Both the position numbers and the translations under genes were made by a program. 64,000 nt of DNA. It comes from JABDLO01 sp041749255. GTDB taxonomy: Bacteria > Bacteroidota > Bacteroidia > Chitinophagales > Saprospiraceae. Shown here in pieces: positions 25,966 through 34,607 of this stretch. The stretch's first letter is position 1. Every line of letters begins with the position of its first letter. The stretch is taken from NCBI GenBank assembly GCA_041749255.1, contig JBGTBR010000028.1, positions 1-64,000 of the forward strand, written 5' to 3'. The notes beneath the pieces are model-generated. The model saw nothing but the letters and a program-made list of their open reading frames with translations. It did not search any database and was not told the DNA's origin.

Positions 25966-27144
25966 ATGAAAAACTTTCTATTGCATTACAGGATTTTTAT
26001 CATTGTGTTGCCATTAATTCTACTGATCAATCCACTTTCTGGCCAGGACGAGTGGTATGAGGTGATGAAGGATACAGAACTCAATATTCCATCCTCACCA
26101 GCATTTTCCATGATGGGGGTAAATCCGGAAATGGTGTTAAGACCTTCTGACCTTCGTTCATTTAAAGTGGATTGGCGCATAAAGAATTATAATTTGGCGC
26201 CTGATCTCGCAATAGAAGGTCAGCCGTTCTGGCATTTTTTGTACAAGAAGAAATCATGGTCTGAAATTGCGAATATGAGTGATTGGGAAAAACGATTATC
26301 GACCCTGAGTTTGTCATTAGGCACTGCCAAAATAGATGGAATCAATCATGCGGCATATTCCTTAAAACTAAATCTTTATAAGAAGGAGGATCACTTATAT
26401 AATACAGCTCTGCTTCAGCAGATGCAGCAGGAACATACTTATACTTTTATGGAGCTAAATGCAGAAATGGATTCATTGATTTCAATGAGAAATGCTACCC
26501 AAGATCCTGAGGAAAGATTGTTTTACAACAGTGAAATTGAAAGACTGCGACATGAGATAAGGAATATCAATAATGTACTCAAAAGCCAATACAGGTTGAA
26601 AATGGAAGAGTACCAACTCAATCATTGGAATCGCACTATGGTTGATGGGGCATTTGGAATGGTGTACACCTATGATAATGGCGGAATTGACAGCCTTAAA
26701 GTGAAAAGAGCCGGAATGGCAATTTGGGTTAATGGATGCTTGCAAATGGGTAATAATGGATTACTGACAGGATTATTGAGATATACAGGGATCAATAATA
26801 GATCCAATCTGGCTATTGGAACGAGTTACCGGTATGGTGGCCCAAAGTTTAATTTTTATGCTGAAGTTGTATATGAACGATTGGAAAATTACTTTGACAG
26901 CACTTTGGATGCTCCTTTTGCAGGAGACGAATATTTCGCAGCCAAATTTGAACAGGACATAGGTAACGGGTGGTTTCATTATAACAGTGATGGATTTATT
27001 TCACAATACACTATAGCCTATGGTGGAGATTTTAAACTAAGCAGAAATATATTATTGAATTTTGCCATCAGAACTCAGTTTTCTCAAGATTTTCAACTCA
27101 ATCGCCTGATCCCTGTAGCTAATGTGGTTTGTCTGATGAATTGA
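25966..27144 (+). CDS. Unknown exported protein, possible outer membrane beta-barrel
   Basis: Function not recognised. The 392-residue product has a clear signal peptide (about 1-26, ending in LSGQ). The first part (SPAFSMMGVNPEMVLRPSDLRSFKVDWR) resembles the start of several Bacteroidota envelope proteins. A charged helical segment at about residues 150-220 (NAEMDSLISMRN, SEIERLRHEIRNINNVLKSQYR) looks like a coiled coil. The second half alternates short amphipathic strands (YRYGGPKFNFYAEVVYERL, SQYTIAYGGDFKLSRNILLNFAIRTQ), suggesting a barrel. It is transcribed alone. Call as secreted is firm; the barrel is inference. Confidence 0.7.
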   Translation: MKNFLLHYRIFIIVLPLILLINPLSGQDEWYEVMKDTELNIPSSPAFSMMGVNPEMVLRPSDLRSFKVDWRIKNYNLAPDLAIEGQPFWHFLYKKKSWSEIANMSDWEKRLSTLSLSLGTAKIDGINHAAYSLKLNLYKKEDHLYNTALLQQMQQEHTYTFMELNAEMDSLISMRNATQDPEERLFYNSEIERLRHEIRNINNVLKSQYRLKMEEYQLNHWNRTMVDGAFGMVYTYDNGGIDSLKVKRAGMAIWVNGCLQMGNNGLLTGLLRYTGINNRSNLAIGTSYRYGGPKFNFYAEVVYERLENYFDSTLDAPFAGDEYFAAKFEQDIGNGWFHYNSDGFISQYTIAYGGDFKLSRNILLNFAIRTQFSQDFQLNRLIPVANVVCLMN

Positions 27145-27496
27145 TTATAAAGAATAACTTATAATGTAGGATAAAATAATAACTTGGTAGTTTAATAGTG
27201 AAGTTGAATTTTTTATGGTGGTATTTTTGCTCGAAAAAAAGAAATATAATGTCAAAAAGTGTAGCTACTCAGAATCCAATGTAAATGAGTAGTTTTGTCA
27301 TAATTTTTGCCCCAAAACTTTGGTGGCTATTCTTATTTAACTCCTGCGGAGTTATGGTTAAGTAAGTTCCAAAATGTAACGGTTCCCTTTAATTCTGAAT
27401 GGCTATAAATATTCTATAGCATTCTTTTATTTAAGCCTGACAATTATTGTAAGGAGTATGATAAAGGATTATCTTGCGTCCTAATAAAGTCTTAGC
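27145..27496. other. Intergenic region with small inverted repeats
   Basis: No gene in this 352-base gap. It contains several short inverted repeats: CTACTC/GAGTAG (27265-27292 region), GCCCCAAAACTTTGGTGGC at 27309-27327, AACTCC/GGAGTT at 27339-27353 and GCTATA/TATAGC at 27402-27420. No yybP-ykoY-type manganese riboswitch was recognised before the TerC gene. Confidence 0.5.
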
Positions 27497-28444
27497 ATGG
27501 TTTGGATAGTATTTGTTTCTTTGATCTTGATTTTGCTTGCACTTGATTTAGGGGTATTTAATAAAAAAGCGAAAGTACTTGGTGCAAAACAAGCCGGATT
27601 ATTTACTATGATGTGGGTTTCTATTGCATTGCTTTTTGCTTTGGTGGTGTATTATTTATATAGTAGCGAATATGTCGATAACCCACAGATGCTAGAGCCT
27701 CTGGAAGCTACCATGCTTTATCTGACAGGTTATTTGGTTGAACTTTCACTAAGTATGGACAACATCTTTGTTATGTCCATGATCTTTTCATACTTTGCTA
27801 TCCCCAGAAAATACCAACACAGGGTACTTTTTTGGGGAATACTCGGAGCCATAGTGTTTAGGGCGATTATGATATTTATGGGGGTTGCCTTATTGGAAAG
27901 ATTTGATTGGATGATTTATGTTTTTGGGGTAATCCTATTAATTTCTGCCTATAAAATGGCAAAAAGTGGAGGTGAAGATATTGACTTTAATCAGAATCCA
28001 ATTGTCAGATTGGTAAGGAGGGTATTACCCGTAACAGATGAGTTTGAAGGGGAAAAGTTTATAGTTAAAAGAAAATGGATGTGGGCTGTAACTCCACTGT
28101 TTATCGTATTAATTGTAATAGAATTAACAGACATTGTATTTGCCATTGATAGTATTCCGGCTATTTTGGGAATTACTACCGACCCATTCCTGGTGTTCAG
28201 TTCAAATATCTTTGCCATTTTGGGTCTCAGATCTATGTATTTTTTGCTTGACTCCTTATTGGCGCGTTTTGCTTATCTCAAGTATAGCCTTATTTTTATT
28301 TTGAGTTTTGTAGCTGTAAAAATGCTTCTCATTGAAGTGGTGCATTTTCCGGTTTGGCTATCACTTTTAGTCATCCTCCTGGCTCTTATTTCCGGAACAC
28401 TTGGAAGTTGGATTATTTCCAGGAAAGTTGAAAAATTACATTGA
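27497..28444 (+). CDS. TerC/Alx-family integral membrane protein
   Basis: A 315-residue polytopic protein of the TerC family. It has about nine hydrophobic segments and the family's acidic signatures: LSLSMDNIFVMSMIF, then VIELTDIVFAIDSIPAILGIT, in which Asp residues inside membrane helices are thought to bind a metal. Characterised members (Alx, MeeF/MeeY) export manganese, some assisting metal loading of exported proteins; tellurite resistance is a historical name. The substrate here is inferred from the family only. The last nine bases overlap the end of the convergent downstream gene. Confidence 0.88.
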   Translation: MVWIVFVSLILILLALDLGVFNKKAKVLGAKQAGLFTMMWVSIALLFALVVYYLYSSEYVDNPQMLEPLEATMLYLTGYLVELSLSMDNIFVMSMIFSYFAIPRKYQHRVLFWGILGAIVFRAIMIFMGVALLERFDWMIYVFGVILLISAYKMAKSGGEDIDFNQNPIVRLVRRVLPVTDEFEGEKFIVKRKWMWAVTPLFIVLIVIELTDIVFAIDSIPAILGITTDPFLVFSSNIFAILGLRSMYFLLDSLLARFAYLKYSLIFILSFVAVKMLLIEVVHFPVWLSLLVILLALISGTLGSWIISRKVEKLH

Positions 28445-29974
28445 AATTTTATTTTTGATAACTTCAGCTATTGGTAAATTATTGATTTTACTCTCCAGCC
28501 AGGATATAATGTCCAGATATAAAAATGGCCTTCTCTCATATGGATCGTCGCGAAGAATTTCCAATTTGGTTTTTAATTTTTTAAATTCGGGTATAATATC
28601 TTCCCTTTGCATGGAGGGCGTTTTCCTCAAAAAGCGAAAAATTTCTTTTTGAACCTCCTGCATATCTTCCATTTTTAAAAGAAAGCGGTAAACTGATTTG
28701 ACTTTATAAGATACCAGCATTTCATTGCCCAGGTCAAAATGGGCTATCAAATTGAGAATTTGTGCAAAACACTGAATATCTTCCCGGAAATTAGGATATA
28801 CATGATTGGTGATCTTATTTAAATATAGGATAGCATTCTCTAAATCTCCATGACCAAAATAAACACAGGCTATTTTGTAATAGAATACTAATATCCTGTT
28901 AAGGTCCCAATTATAAACATTGGTTTCCAGAATTTTTTCCAAAGGTTTTACATAAGAGACTCCTTTATCGTATTCTGCAGTCAAATACACCCGATTAATT
29001 CCATGAATGTATGAAAACAGTGTCCAAAGAGAAAGCGAATTATGATCTTTGAGTACTTTTGGATTATTTTCAAGGTCTAACAATTTTTTGAATATTGGCA
29101 AGAATTTATCTAATCTCTGTGCCATGAATAAAGCATTGAGTAGATTGTGAATTCCTTTAAAATACAGTGGTGTGTCACTGTACATTTTTTCTTCGTCATC
29201 TTCAAAAAGATCTACCCAACTTTGCGCATAGCGGTAATATTGAGGAAAATCCTGAATCATATTATTGTACCAGACATACGATTGAAAAAACGACAACTTT
29301 TCGTAAAAATCTAATTTATGAGCCTCAACAGCCGGATGGTGAGTCTGAAAAAATTCTTTAATGAATCTATAATCTTTTTTATCTTTTACGTATCCATACT
29401 GAAGGTAAAAGCCATATAGTAATAGCGAGAAATTTTCCAATTCATTTCGTACGGAAAGTTTATATAATAATTCATTGGAAAGACTTTGTATTTCTTCTGC
29501 TTTTCCAAACATAGAACCGGTGATGTGTTGTGATTCAATGTGGCGCTCAAAATCTAATATATGAAGAGCCAGATTATAGTTCTGTATGGCAATGGCTGTT
29601 TTTTTTGCTTTTTCCAATAAGTCCAAACTCTGTTTATATAATCCTTTGTTATATAGAATTTGAGCGTAATCCATATTTTCTCTGATAGTCATATCCTGAA
29701 TTTCATTTTTTATCAGGTTGCGAAGGCTCAACATAATCTGCTTGTATAGATTGGCCTTAATATTGGAAATCTGGGCTTTCTTAATTCTTGGAATTTTTTT
29801 TAATATCGATTCTTCATTATATTCACCATGCTTGTCTATAAAGTCAAATAACTGCATAAATAATTTATTATCCGATGCGTTATCCCGGTTGACAAAAAGG
29901 CGAAAACTTCTTTTCTCACCTTTCGAAAGGCTTTTTATGAGCTGTAAAAGATGATCTGTTTGTTGCTTTGGCAT
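28436..29974 (-). CDS. Unknown helical (TPR-like) protein
   Basis: Function not recognised. The 512-residue product has no signal peptide or membrane segment and is almost entirely predicted alpha-helix, with repeated aromatic/leucine patterns (YNKGLYKQSLDLLEKAKKTAIAIQNYNLALHILDFERHI, YFGHGDLENAILYLNKITN) like tetratricopeptide repeats. The N-terminus (DHLLQLIKSLSKGEKRSFRLFVNR) looks like a conserved block of a Bacteroidota-restricted family, from memory. It is transcribed alone, ends in a nine-base convergent overlap with the TerC gene and faces leuA. A scaffold or interaction role is possible but not shown. Confidence 0.75.
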   Translation of the reverse strand: MPKQQTDHLLQLIKSLSKGEKRSFRLFVNRDNASDNKLFMQLFDFIDKHGEYNEESILKKIPRIKKAQISNIKANLYKQIMLSLRNLIKNEIQDMTIRENMDYAQILYNKGLYKQSLDLLEKAKKTAIAIQNYNLALHILDFERHIESQHITGSMFGKAEEIQSLSNELLYKLSVRNELENFSLLLYGFYLQYGYVKDKKDYRFIKEFFQTHHPAVEAHKLDFYEKLSFFQSYVWYNNMIQDFPQYYRYAQSWVDLFEDDEEKMYSDTPLYFKGIHNLLNALFMAQRLDKFLPIFKKLLDLENNPKVLKDHNSLSLWTLFSYIHGINRVYLTAEYDKGVSYVKPLEKILETNVYNWDLNRILVFYYKIACVYFGHGDLENAILYLNKITNHVYPNFREDIQCFAQILNLIAHFDLGNEMLVSYKVKSVYRFLLKMEDMQEVQKEIFRFLRKTPSMQREDIIPEFKKLKTKLEILRDDPYERRPFLYLDIISWLESKINNLPIAEVIKNKISM

Positions 29975-30086
29975 TGTAAAAAAGAAGATTATAAGTGTAA
30001 GATAATCAATATTATATAAGCTAATGATTCATTTTTTGGTTTGTAGTATTAGAAATCTTTGATTTATTAAATGCAAGTGTCAAAAT

Positions 30087-30094
30087 TATATTTG
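30087..30094 (+). promoter_or_regulatory. -7 promoter box (TATATTTG) before leuA
   Basis: TATATTTG is a perfect TAnnTTTG match 43 bases upstream of the leuA start. The nearest TTTG (30058-30061) is 25 bases upstream, somewhat longer than the usual spacing. No leader peptide or terminator was found before leuA. Confidence 0.5.
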
Positions 30095-30137
30095 TTTAAC
30101 GAAATAAGTTATAAGTTATCAAGTAAACAAATAAATT

Positions 30138-31301
30138 ATGTCAGGAGGGCGAATTCATATTTTTGACACTACTTTGAGAGATGGGGAACAGGTGCCGGGG
30201 TGTAAATTGAGAACTGAACAAAAATTAATTCTGGCCGATGCGTTGGATAATTTGGGGGTAGATATTATCGAGGCTGGTTTTCCTATTTCCAGCCCAGGTG
30301 ATTTTAACAGTGTAGCAGAGATTTCTAAGCTGGTCAAAAATGCCACAGTATGCGGACTTTCCAGGGCTGTGGCTAAAGATATAGAAGTGGCAGCAGCAGC
30401 TCTTGAGCATGCTAGAAATCCAAGAATTCATACGGGTATTGGTACTTCTGACAGTCATATATTTTATAAATTAAAAACCTCAAGGGAGGATGTGCTTGAA
30501 AGAGCAGTGGCTGCTGTAAAATTGGCTAAATCCTATGTGGAAGATGTTGAATTTTATGCTGAAGATGCAGGTAGAACTGATAATGCCTATTTGGCAAAAG
30601 TCATCGAGGCTGTCATTAAAGCCGGGGCAACTGTTCTCAATATACCCGATACTACGGGATATTGTCTCCCTCATGAATATGGGGCTAAAATTAAATACCT
30701 CCGGGAAAATGTTAAAGGAATAGAGAATACAATCCTTTCAACACATTGTCATAATGACTTGGGCATGGCTACAGCCAATTCAATAGCGGGTATGGAAAAT
30801 GGAGCCGGACAAATAGAATGTACAATAAATGGTATCGGAGAAAGGGCAGGAAACACTTCTTTGGAGGAAGTTGTCATGATTATTAAACAAAGATTTACAG
30901 GTAAGTATCATACTGGTATCAAAACACCTTTGCTCAAGGGAATGAGTGAGATGGTTTCCGATAAAATGGGTATGGTAGTACAAGCCAATAAAGCCATTGT
31001 AGGTGCTAATGCCTTTGCCCATTCTTCCGGTATCCATCAGGATGGTGTGATCAAAAGGAGAGATACTTATGAAATCATTGACCCCGCAGAGGTGGGAGTG
31101 GATAAATCCTCCATTGTATTGACAGCCCGATCAGGTAGAGCTGCTCTCGCTTACAGAGCAAAAGAGATTGGTTATAACCTCACCAAAGATGAGCTTGATG
31201 AAGCATATGTTTCCTTCTTAAAATTGGCGGACCAGAAAAAGGAAGTGGATGACAGAGATCTGGAAAAATTGTTAAAATTAATTGTGTTTGTAAGCATATA
31301 A
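30138..31301 (+). CDS. leuA: 2-isopropylmalate synthase, short form without regulatory domain
   Basis: LeuA condenses acetyl-CoA with 2-oxoisovalerate, the first step of leucine synthesis. The 387-residue protein has the DRE-TIM start FDTTLRDGEQVPG (about 8-20), the metal-binding THCHNDLGMA motif, NGIGERAGNTSLEE and the HSSGIHQDGVIK subdomain. It stops at about residue 387, whereas full-length enzymes exceed 500 residues and end in a leucine-binding regulatory domain. That domain is absent and leuC starts seven bases after the stop, so nothing is left of it. Short LeuA forms occur in Bacteroidota; leucine feedback through that domain is then not expected. A homocitrate-type relative is excluded by the leuCDB neighbours. 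Confidence 0.92.
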   Translation: MSGGRIHIFDTTLRDGEQVPGCKLRTEQKLILADALDNLGVDIIEAGFPISSPGDFNSVAEISKLVKNATVCGLSRAVAKDIEVAAAALEHARNPRIHTGIGTSDSHIFYKLKTSREDVLERAVAAVKLAKSYVEDVEFYAEDAGRTDNAYLAKVIEAVIKAGATVLNIPDTTGYCLPHEYGAKIKYLRENVKGIENTILSTHCHNDLGMATANSIAGMENGAGQIECTINGIGERAGNTSLEEVVMIIKQRFTGKYHTGIKTPLLKGMSEMVSDKMGMVVQANKAIVGANAFAHSSGIHQDGVIKRRDTYEIIDPAEVGVDKSSIVLTARSGRAALAYRAKEIGYNLTKDELDEAYVSFLKLADQKKEVDDRDLEKLLKLIVFVSI

Positions 31302-31308
31302 GAAAACT

Positions 31309-32694
31309 ATGGCCAAGACTTTATTTGACAAGATATGGGACGCTCATGTCGTAACATCCATTGATGGGGGTAGAGATGTCCTCTATATAGATCATCATTT
31401 TATACACGAAGTAACCAGTCCACAGGCATTTGATGGGCTTCGTCAAAGAGGAATAGATATTTTCAGAAAGGATAAAATAACTGCTACTGCTGATCATAAC
31501 GTACCCACCAAAGATCAACATCTGCCCATCAGAGAACCATTGAGCAGGTTGCAGGTAAGTACCCTTACTGATAATTGCAGGGAATTTGGATTGGAATTGT
31601 ACGGTTTGGGCCATCCATATCAGGGCATCGTTCATGTCATAGGACCAGAGTTGGGTATTACCAAACCTGGAATGACTATTGTTTGTGGCGATAGCCATAC
31701 GAGTACACACGGTGCATTTGGAAGCATTGCTTTTGGAATTGGTACCAGCCAGGTCGAGCAGGTTATGGCTTCTCAATGTCTCATCCTGACCAGACCTAAG
31801 ACAATGCGAATTATAGTAAATGGTAAACTGGATAAAGGCGTGTCTGCTAAAGATGTGATTTTATTTATAATTTCAAAATTGAGTGCAGCCGGTGGTACGG
31901 GTTATTTTGTCGAATATGCCGGAGAAGTATTCCAGGCTATGAGCTTAGAAGAAAGAATGACCGTATGCAATATGAGTATTGAAATGGGTGCCCGTGGAGG
32001 ATTGATTGCCCCAGACGACAAGACGATTGCTTATGTTCAGGACAAGCCGTTTGCACCAAAAGGGGAAGAATTTGACAAAGCTTCGGCTTTCTGGAAAACC
32101 CTGTATACTGATGTTGATGCTGTTTTTGATGCAGAACATACTTTTAGCGCCTCTCAGATAGGACCCATGGTAACCTATGGAACCAATCCGGGAATGGGCA
32201 TAAAAATTGACGAGGTCATCCCAAACCAAACCGATTCAGTCTCTTTTGCTAAAAGCCTGCAATACATGGATCTTTCAATAGGCCAGACGTTACAGGGACA
32301 TAAGATCCAGCATGTATTTATTGGGTCATGTACCAATAGCCGAATTGAAGACCTCAGGCAAATAGCCAACTTTATCCGGGGTAAACAAAAAGCCAGACAT
32401 ATTCAGGCATATATAGTTCCCGGATCACAATTGGTGAGGAAACAAGCCATAGAAGAAGGACTGGATGAGATTTTTCATTCAGCCGGTTTTGAATTAAGAG
32501 AACCCGGCTGCAGCGCCTGTTTGGGTATGAATGAAGATAAAATCCCTGATGGAGAATACTGTATTTCCACATCCAATAGAAATTTTGAGGGAAGACAAGG
32601 CCCGGGGGCAAGAACCATTCTGGCCAGTCCTCTCATGGCCGCAGCAGCGGCAATCGAAGGGCATATTGTAGACATAAGAGAGTACCTAAATTAA
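31309..32694 (+). CDS. leuC: 3-isopropylmalate dehydratase large subunit
   Basis: The aconitase-family large subunit (461 residues) that isomerises 2- to 3-isopropylmalate with LeuD. The [4Fe-4S] ligands are visible: Cys in FIGSCTNSRIEDL and the two Cys in PGCSACLGMNEDK. Other family segments are VTSPQAFDGLR, CGDSHTSTHGAFGSIAFGIGTSQVEQV, MGARGGLIAPD and the final NFEGRQGPGARTILASP. It is seven bases after leuA and six bases before leuD, one operon. Confidence 0.97.
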   Translation: MAKTLFDKIWDAHVVTSIDGGRDVLYIDHHFIHEVTSPQAFDGLRQRGIDIFRKDKITATADHNVPTKDQHLPIREPLSRLQVSTLTDNCREFGLELYGLGHPYQGIVHVIGPELGITKPGMTIVCGDSHTSTHGAFGSIAFGIGTSQVEQVMASQCLILTRPKTMRIIVNGKLDKGVSAKDVILFIISKLSAAGGTGYFVEYAGEVFQAMSLEERMTVCNMSIEMGARGGLIAPDDKTIAYVQDKPFAPKGEEFDKASAFWKTLYTDVDAVFDAEHTFSASQIGPMVTYGTNPGMGIKIDEVIPNQTDSVSFAKSLQYMDLSIGQTLQGHKIQHVFIGSCTNSRIEDLRQIANFIRGKQKARHIQAYIVPGSQLVRKQAIEEGLDEIFHSAGFELREPGCSACLGMNEDKIPDGEYCISTSNRNFEGRQGPGARTILASPLMAAAAAIEGHIVDIREYLN

Positions 32695-32700
32695 AAAAAA

Positions 32701-33294
32701 ATGGAGAAAATTACCCTATTACAATCAACTGTGGTCCCTCTTCCCGCAGAAGATATCGATACAGACCAGATCATCCCTTCTCGATTTCTCAAAGCGGTTA
32801 CACGAGACGGTTTTGGTGAAAACCTTTTCAGAGACTGGAGATTTGACAAAAATGGACAACCTGTTAGAGACTTTGTACTCAATAATCCCATGTATAATGG
32901 CAAAATATTATTGACGGGCAGAAATTTTGGATGTGGCTCCAGCAGAGAACATGCAGCATGGGCCATATATGATTTCGGATTCCGGGTAGTTATTTCCAGT
33001 TTTTTTGCCGATATATTTATAGGAAATGCCCTGAACAATGGATTGTTACCAATACAGGTGTCAGACGAGGAGCTTGAACTTCTGTTTACGTTCGTCGAAA
33101 AGGATCCAGGCATTATTGTTGCAGTTGATCTTCACAATCAGAAAATTTCGATTGATAGGGATGATTGGCATACATTTTTTGATATCGATGGATATAAAAA
33201 GTTATGCCTGATAAACGGGTATGATGACATTGATTTTCTGTTAAGTATGAAAGACAAAATCAAAGCTTTTGAGCAAGAACAATTAACATATTGA
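32701..33294 (+). CDS. leuD: 3-isopropylmalate dehydratase small subunit
   Basis: The 197-residue swivel-domain partner of LeuC. It has PLPAEDIDTDQIIPSRFLK, the substrate-recognition stretch ILLTGRNFGCGSSREHAAWAI, and VVISSFFADIFIGNALNNGLLPI, all standard for LeuD. Length is normal. It follows leuC by six bases, and its stop is two bases before the leuB ATG. Confidence 0.97.
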   Translation: MEKITLLQSTVVPLPAEDIDTDQIIPSRFLKAVTRDGFGENLFRDWRFDKNGQPVRDFVLNNPMYNGKILLTGRNFGCGSSREHAAWAIYDFGFRVVISSFFADIFIGNALNNGLLPIQVSDEELELLFTFVEKDPGIIVAVDLHNQKISIDRDDWHTFFDIDGYKKLCLINGYDDIDFLLSMKDKIKAFEQEQLTY

Positions 33295-33296
33295 CT

Positions 33297-34409
33297 ATGA
33301 GTAAGTTGAAAAATATAGCTGTATTACCCGGAGATGGAATCGGGCCGGAAGTTATCGCTCAGGCAGTGAAAGTATTGGAAGCCATTGGAGAGAAATTTAA
33401 ACATCCATTTCAGTTTGAATTTGGCTCAATTGGTGCAATTGCAATTGATAAAACCGGCAATCCTTTGCCTGAATCGACTTTAAATATTTGTAGAAATAGT
33501 GACGCTATACTTTTAGGAGCTATAGGAGACCCTAAGTACGATAAGGATCCCGATGCCAAAGTCAGACCGGAACAGGGATTGCTCAGGCTGAGAAAAGAAC
33601 TTGAACTCTTTGTCAATATCCGCCCTATAAGGTTGTACGATAAACTGGCAGGCCTTTCCGTTGTCAAACCTGAAGTGTTAAAGGGTGTTGACTTTATCAT
33701 ATATAGGGAATTGACAGGCGGAATTTATTTTGGTAAAAAAGTTAGGAAAAAAGACTATGCTTCTGACGAATGTTTATACCATCGTTACGAAATAGAAAGG
33801 GTTAGTCACCTGGCCTTTCAGGAGGCAATGAAACGCAGAAAAAAGCTTACCCTTATAGATAAGGCGAATGTACTTGAGACATCAAGGCTTTGGAGAGAAG
33901 TGGTGATGAAAATGGCTAGCTCTTATCCCGAGGTTACAGTGGATTACCTGTATGTTGATAATGCTGCCATGCAAATCATAATACAACCATCCCGATTTGA
34001 CGTGATGTTGTGTAGCAACATGTTTGGAGATATCCTTTCTGATGAGGCCAGTGTTCTGGTTGGCTCATTGGGATTATTACCCTCATCTTCCAGAGGGAAT
34101 ACCTATAGTATGTACGAACCGGTGCATGGTTCTTATCCTGAAGCGGCCGGTAAAGATATTGCAAATCCAATGGCAACTATATTATCCGTAGAAATGATGC
34201 TCCGTGATGCCGACTTAAATGAGGAGGCAGATGCAGTGAAAATGGCTGTGGAGTTTTGTATGGAAAAAAGCATACTAACTGAAGATCTCAAACCGGATAT
34301 CAATTATTCGTGCTCGCAGATGGGTGACATAATGCAAACATTGATAGTTGACGGACCTGAGGCTTTGAAAACAAAGTCTTTGCGTGAAGCGAATTCCACC
34401 ATCGTATAA
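33297..34409 (+). CDS. leuB: 3-isopropylmalate dehydrogenase
   Basis: LeuB oxidises and decarboxylates 3-isopropylmalate to 2-oxoisocaproate with NAD. Using ATG 33297 the product is 370 residues; a TTG two codons earlier (33291) overlaps the leuD stop and is less likely. Seen are the start LPGDGIGPEVIAQAV, GAIGDPKYD, RPEQGLLRLRKEL, YRELTGGIYFG, the Lys of TLIDKANVLETSRLWR, and the metal and NAD region CSNMFGDILSDEAS to YEPVHGSYPEAAGKDIANPMA. It is the last leu gene; the ilv attenuator region follows. Confidence 0.96.
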   Translation: MSKLKNIAVLPGDGIGPEVIAQAVKVLEAIGEKFKHPFQFEFGSIGAIAIDKTGNPLPESTLNICRNSDAILLGAIGDPKYDKDPDAKVRPEQGLLRLRKELELFVNIRPIRLYDKLAGLSVVKPEVLKGVDFIIYRELTGGIYFGKKVRKKDYASDECLYHRYEIERVSHLAFQEAMKRRKKLTLIDKANVLETSRLWREVVMKMASSYPEVTVDYLYVDNAAMQIIIQPSRFDVMLCSNMFGDILSDEASVLVGSLGLLPSSSRGNTYSMYEPVHGSYPEAAGKDIANPMATILSVEMMLRDADLNEEADAVKMAVEFCMEKSILTEDLKPDINYSCSQMGDIMQTLIVDGPEALKTKSLREANSTIV

Positions 34410-34468
34410 TAAAATAAAATTTTGGAACATGTTTTGCAATGTAAATAAAAGATTACACCTTTACTTCA

Positions 34469-34534
34469 ATGAATATAACAATCCATATAATACATATTAT
34501 CTCCATTATTATTAGCGTGGTTATTACCGGCTGA
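34469..34534 (+). CDS. Ilv leader peptide (Ile/Val-rich, 21 residues)
   Basis: A 22-codon frame between leuB and ilvD: M1 N2 I3 T4 I5 H6 then mostly isoleucine. Ten of 21 residues are Ile (3, 5, 7, 8, 10, 11, 13, 14, 15, 19) and two are Val (17, 18), with no leucine. The stop TGA (34532-34534) is directly followed by a strand able to act as antiterminator, and a strong terminator stands before ilvD. This is the classic layout of a regulatory leader peptide whose translation measures charged tRNA-Ile and tRNA-Val. It has no evident Shine-Dalgarno sequence, which is normal in this phylum. The codons include several AUA and AUU/AUC. Confidence 0.85.
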   Translation: MNITIHIIHIISIIISVVITG

Positions 34535-34597
34535 CAGGGAGGAATATATATTTATAAATAATAAAAAATACCCTCCCTGCCGGAGGGTATTTTTTTT
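34535..34597 (+). promoter_or_regulatory. Transcription attenuator of the ilv genes (antiterminator/terminator)
   Basis: The strand CAGGGAGG (34535-34542), right after the leader stop codon, is perfectly complementary to CCTCCCTG (34572-34579), which overlaps the left arm and loop of the terminator at 34568-34590. Antiterminator and terminator are therefore exclusive. A ribosome stopped at the leader stop codon would cover 34535-34542 and allow termination; one stalled upstream at Ile/Val codons leaves it free, so the antiterminator forms and ilvDBNCA is transcribed. A weak additional pairing CTCC (34501-34504) with GGAG (34538-34541) could act as the 1:2 helix. The mechanism is inferred from the enterobacterial ilv, leu and his attenuators. 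Confidence 0.82.
34568..34597 (+). terminator. Attenuator terminator before ilvD
   Basis: ATACCCTCC (34568-34576) and GGAGGGTAT (34582-34590) form a perfect 9-bp stem with the loop CTGCC, followed by a run of eight T (34590-34597). The ilvD ATG is only 11 bases further on, so the terminator stands in front of the coding region. Confidence 0.93.
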
Positions 34598-34607
34598 ATG
34601 CAATAGT

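Noticed and set aside
27145..27496. Manganese (yybP-ykoY) riboswitch before the TerC gene
   Set aside because: The conserved core motifs of that riboswitch were not found in the gap.
30024..30062. 13-codon frame before leuA as a possible leucine leader peptide
   Set aside because: It contains only two Leu, lies upstream of the -7 box at 30087 and has no terminator after it.
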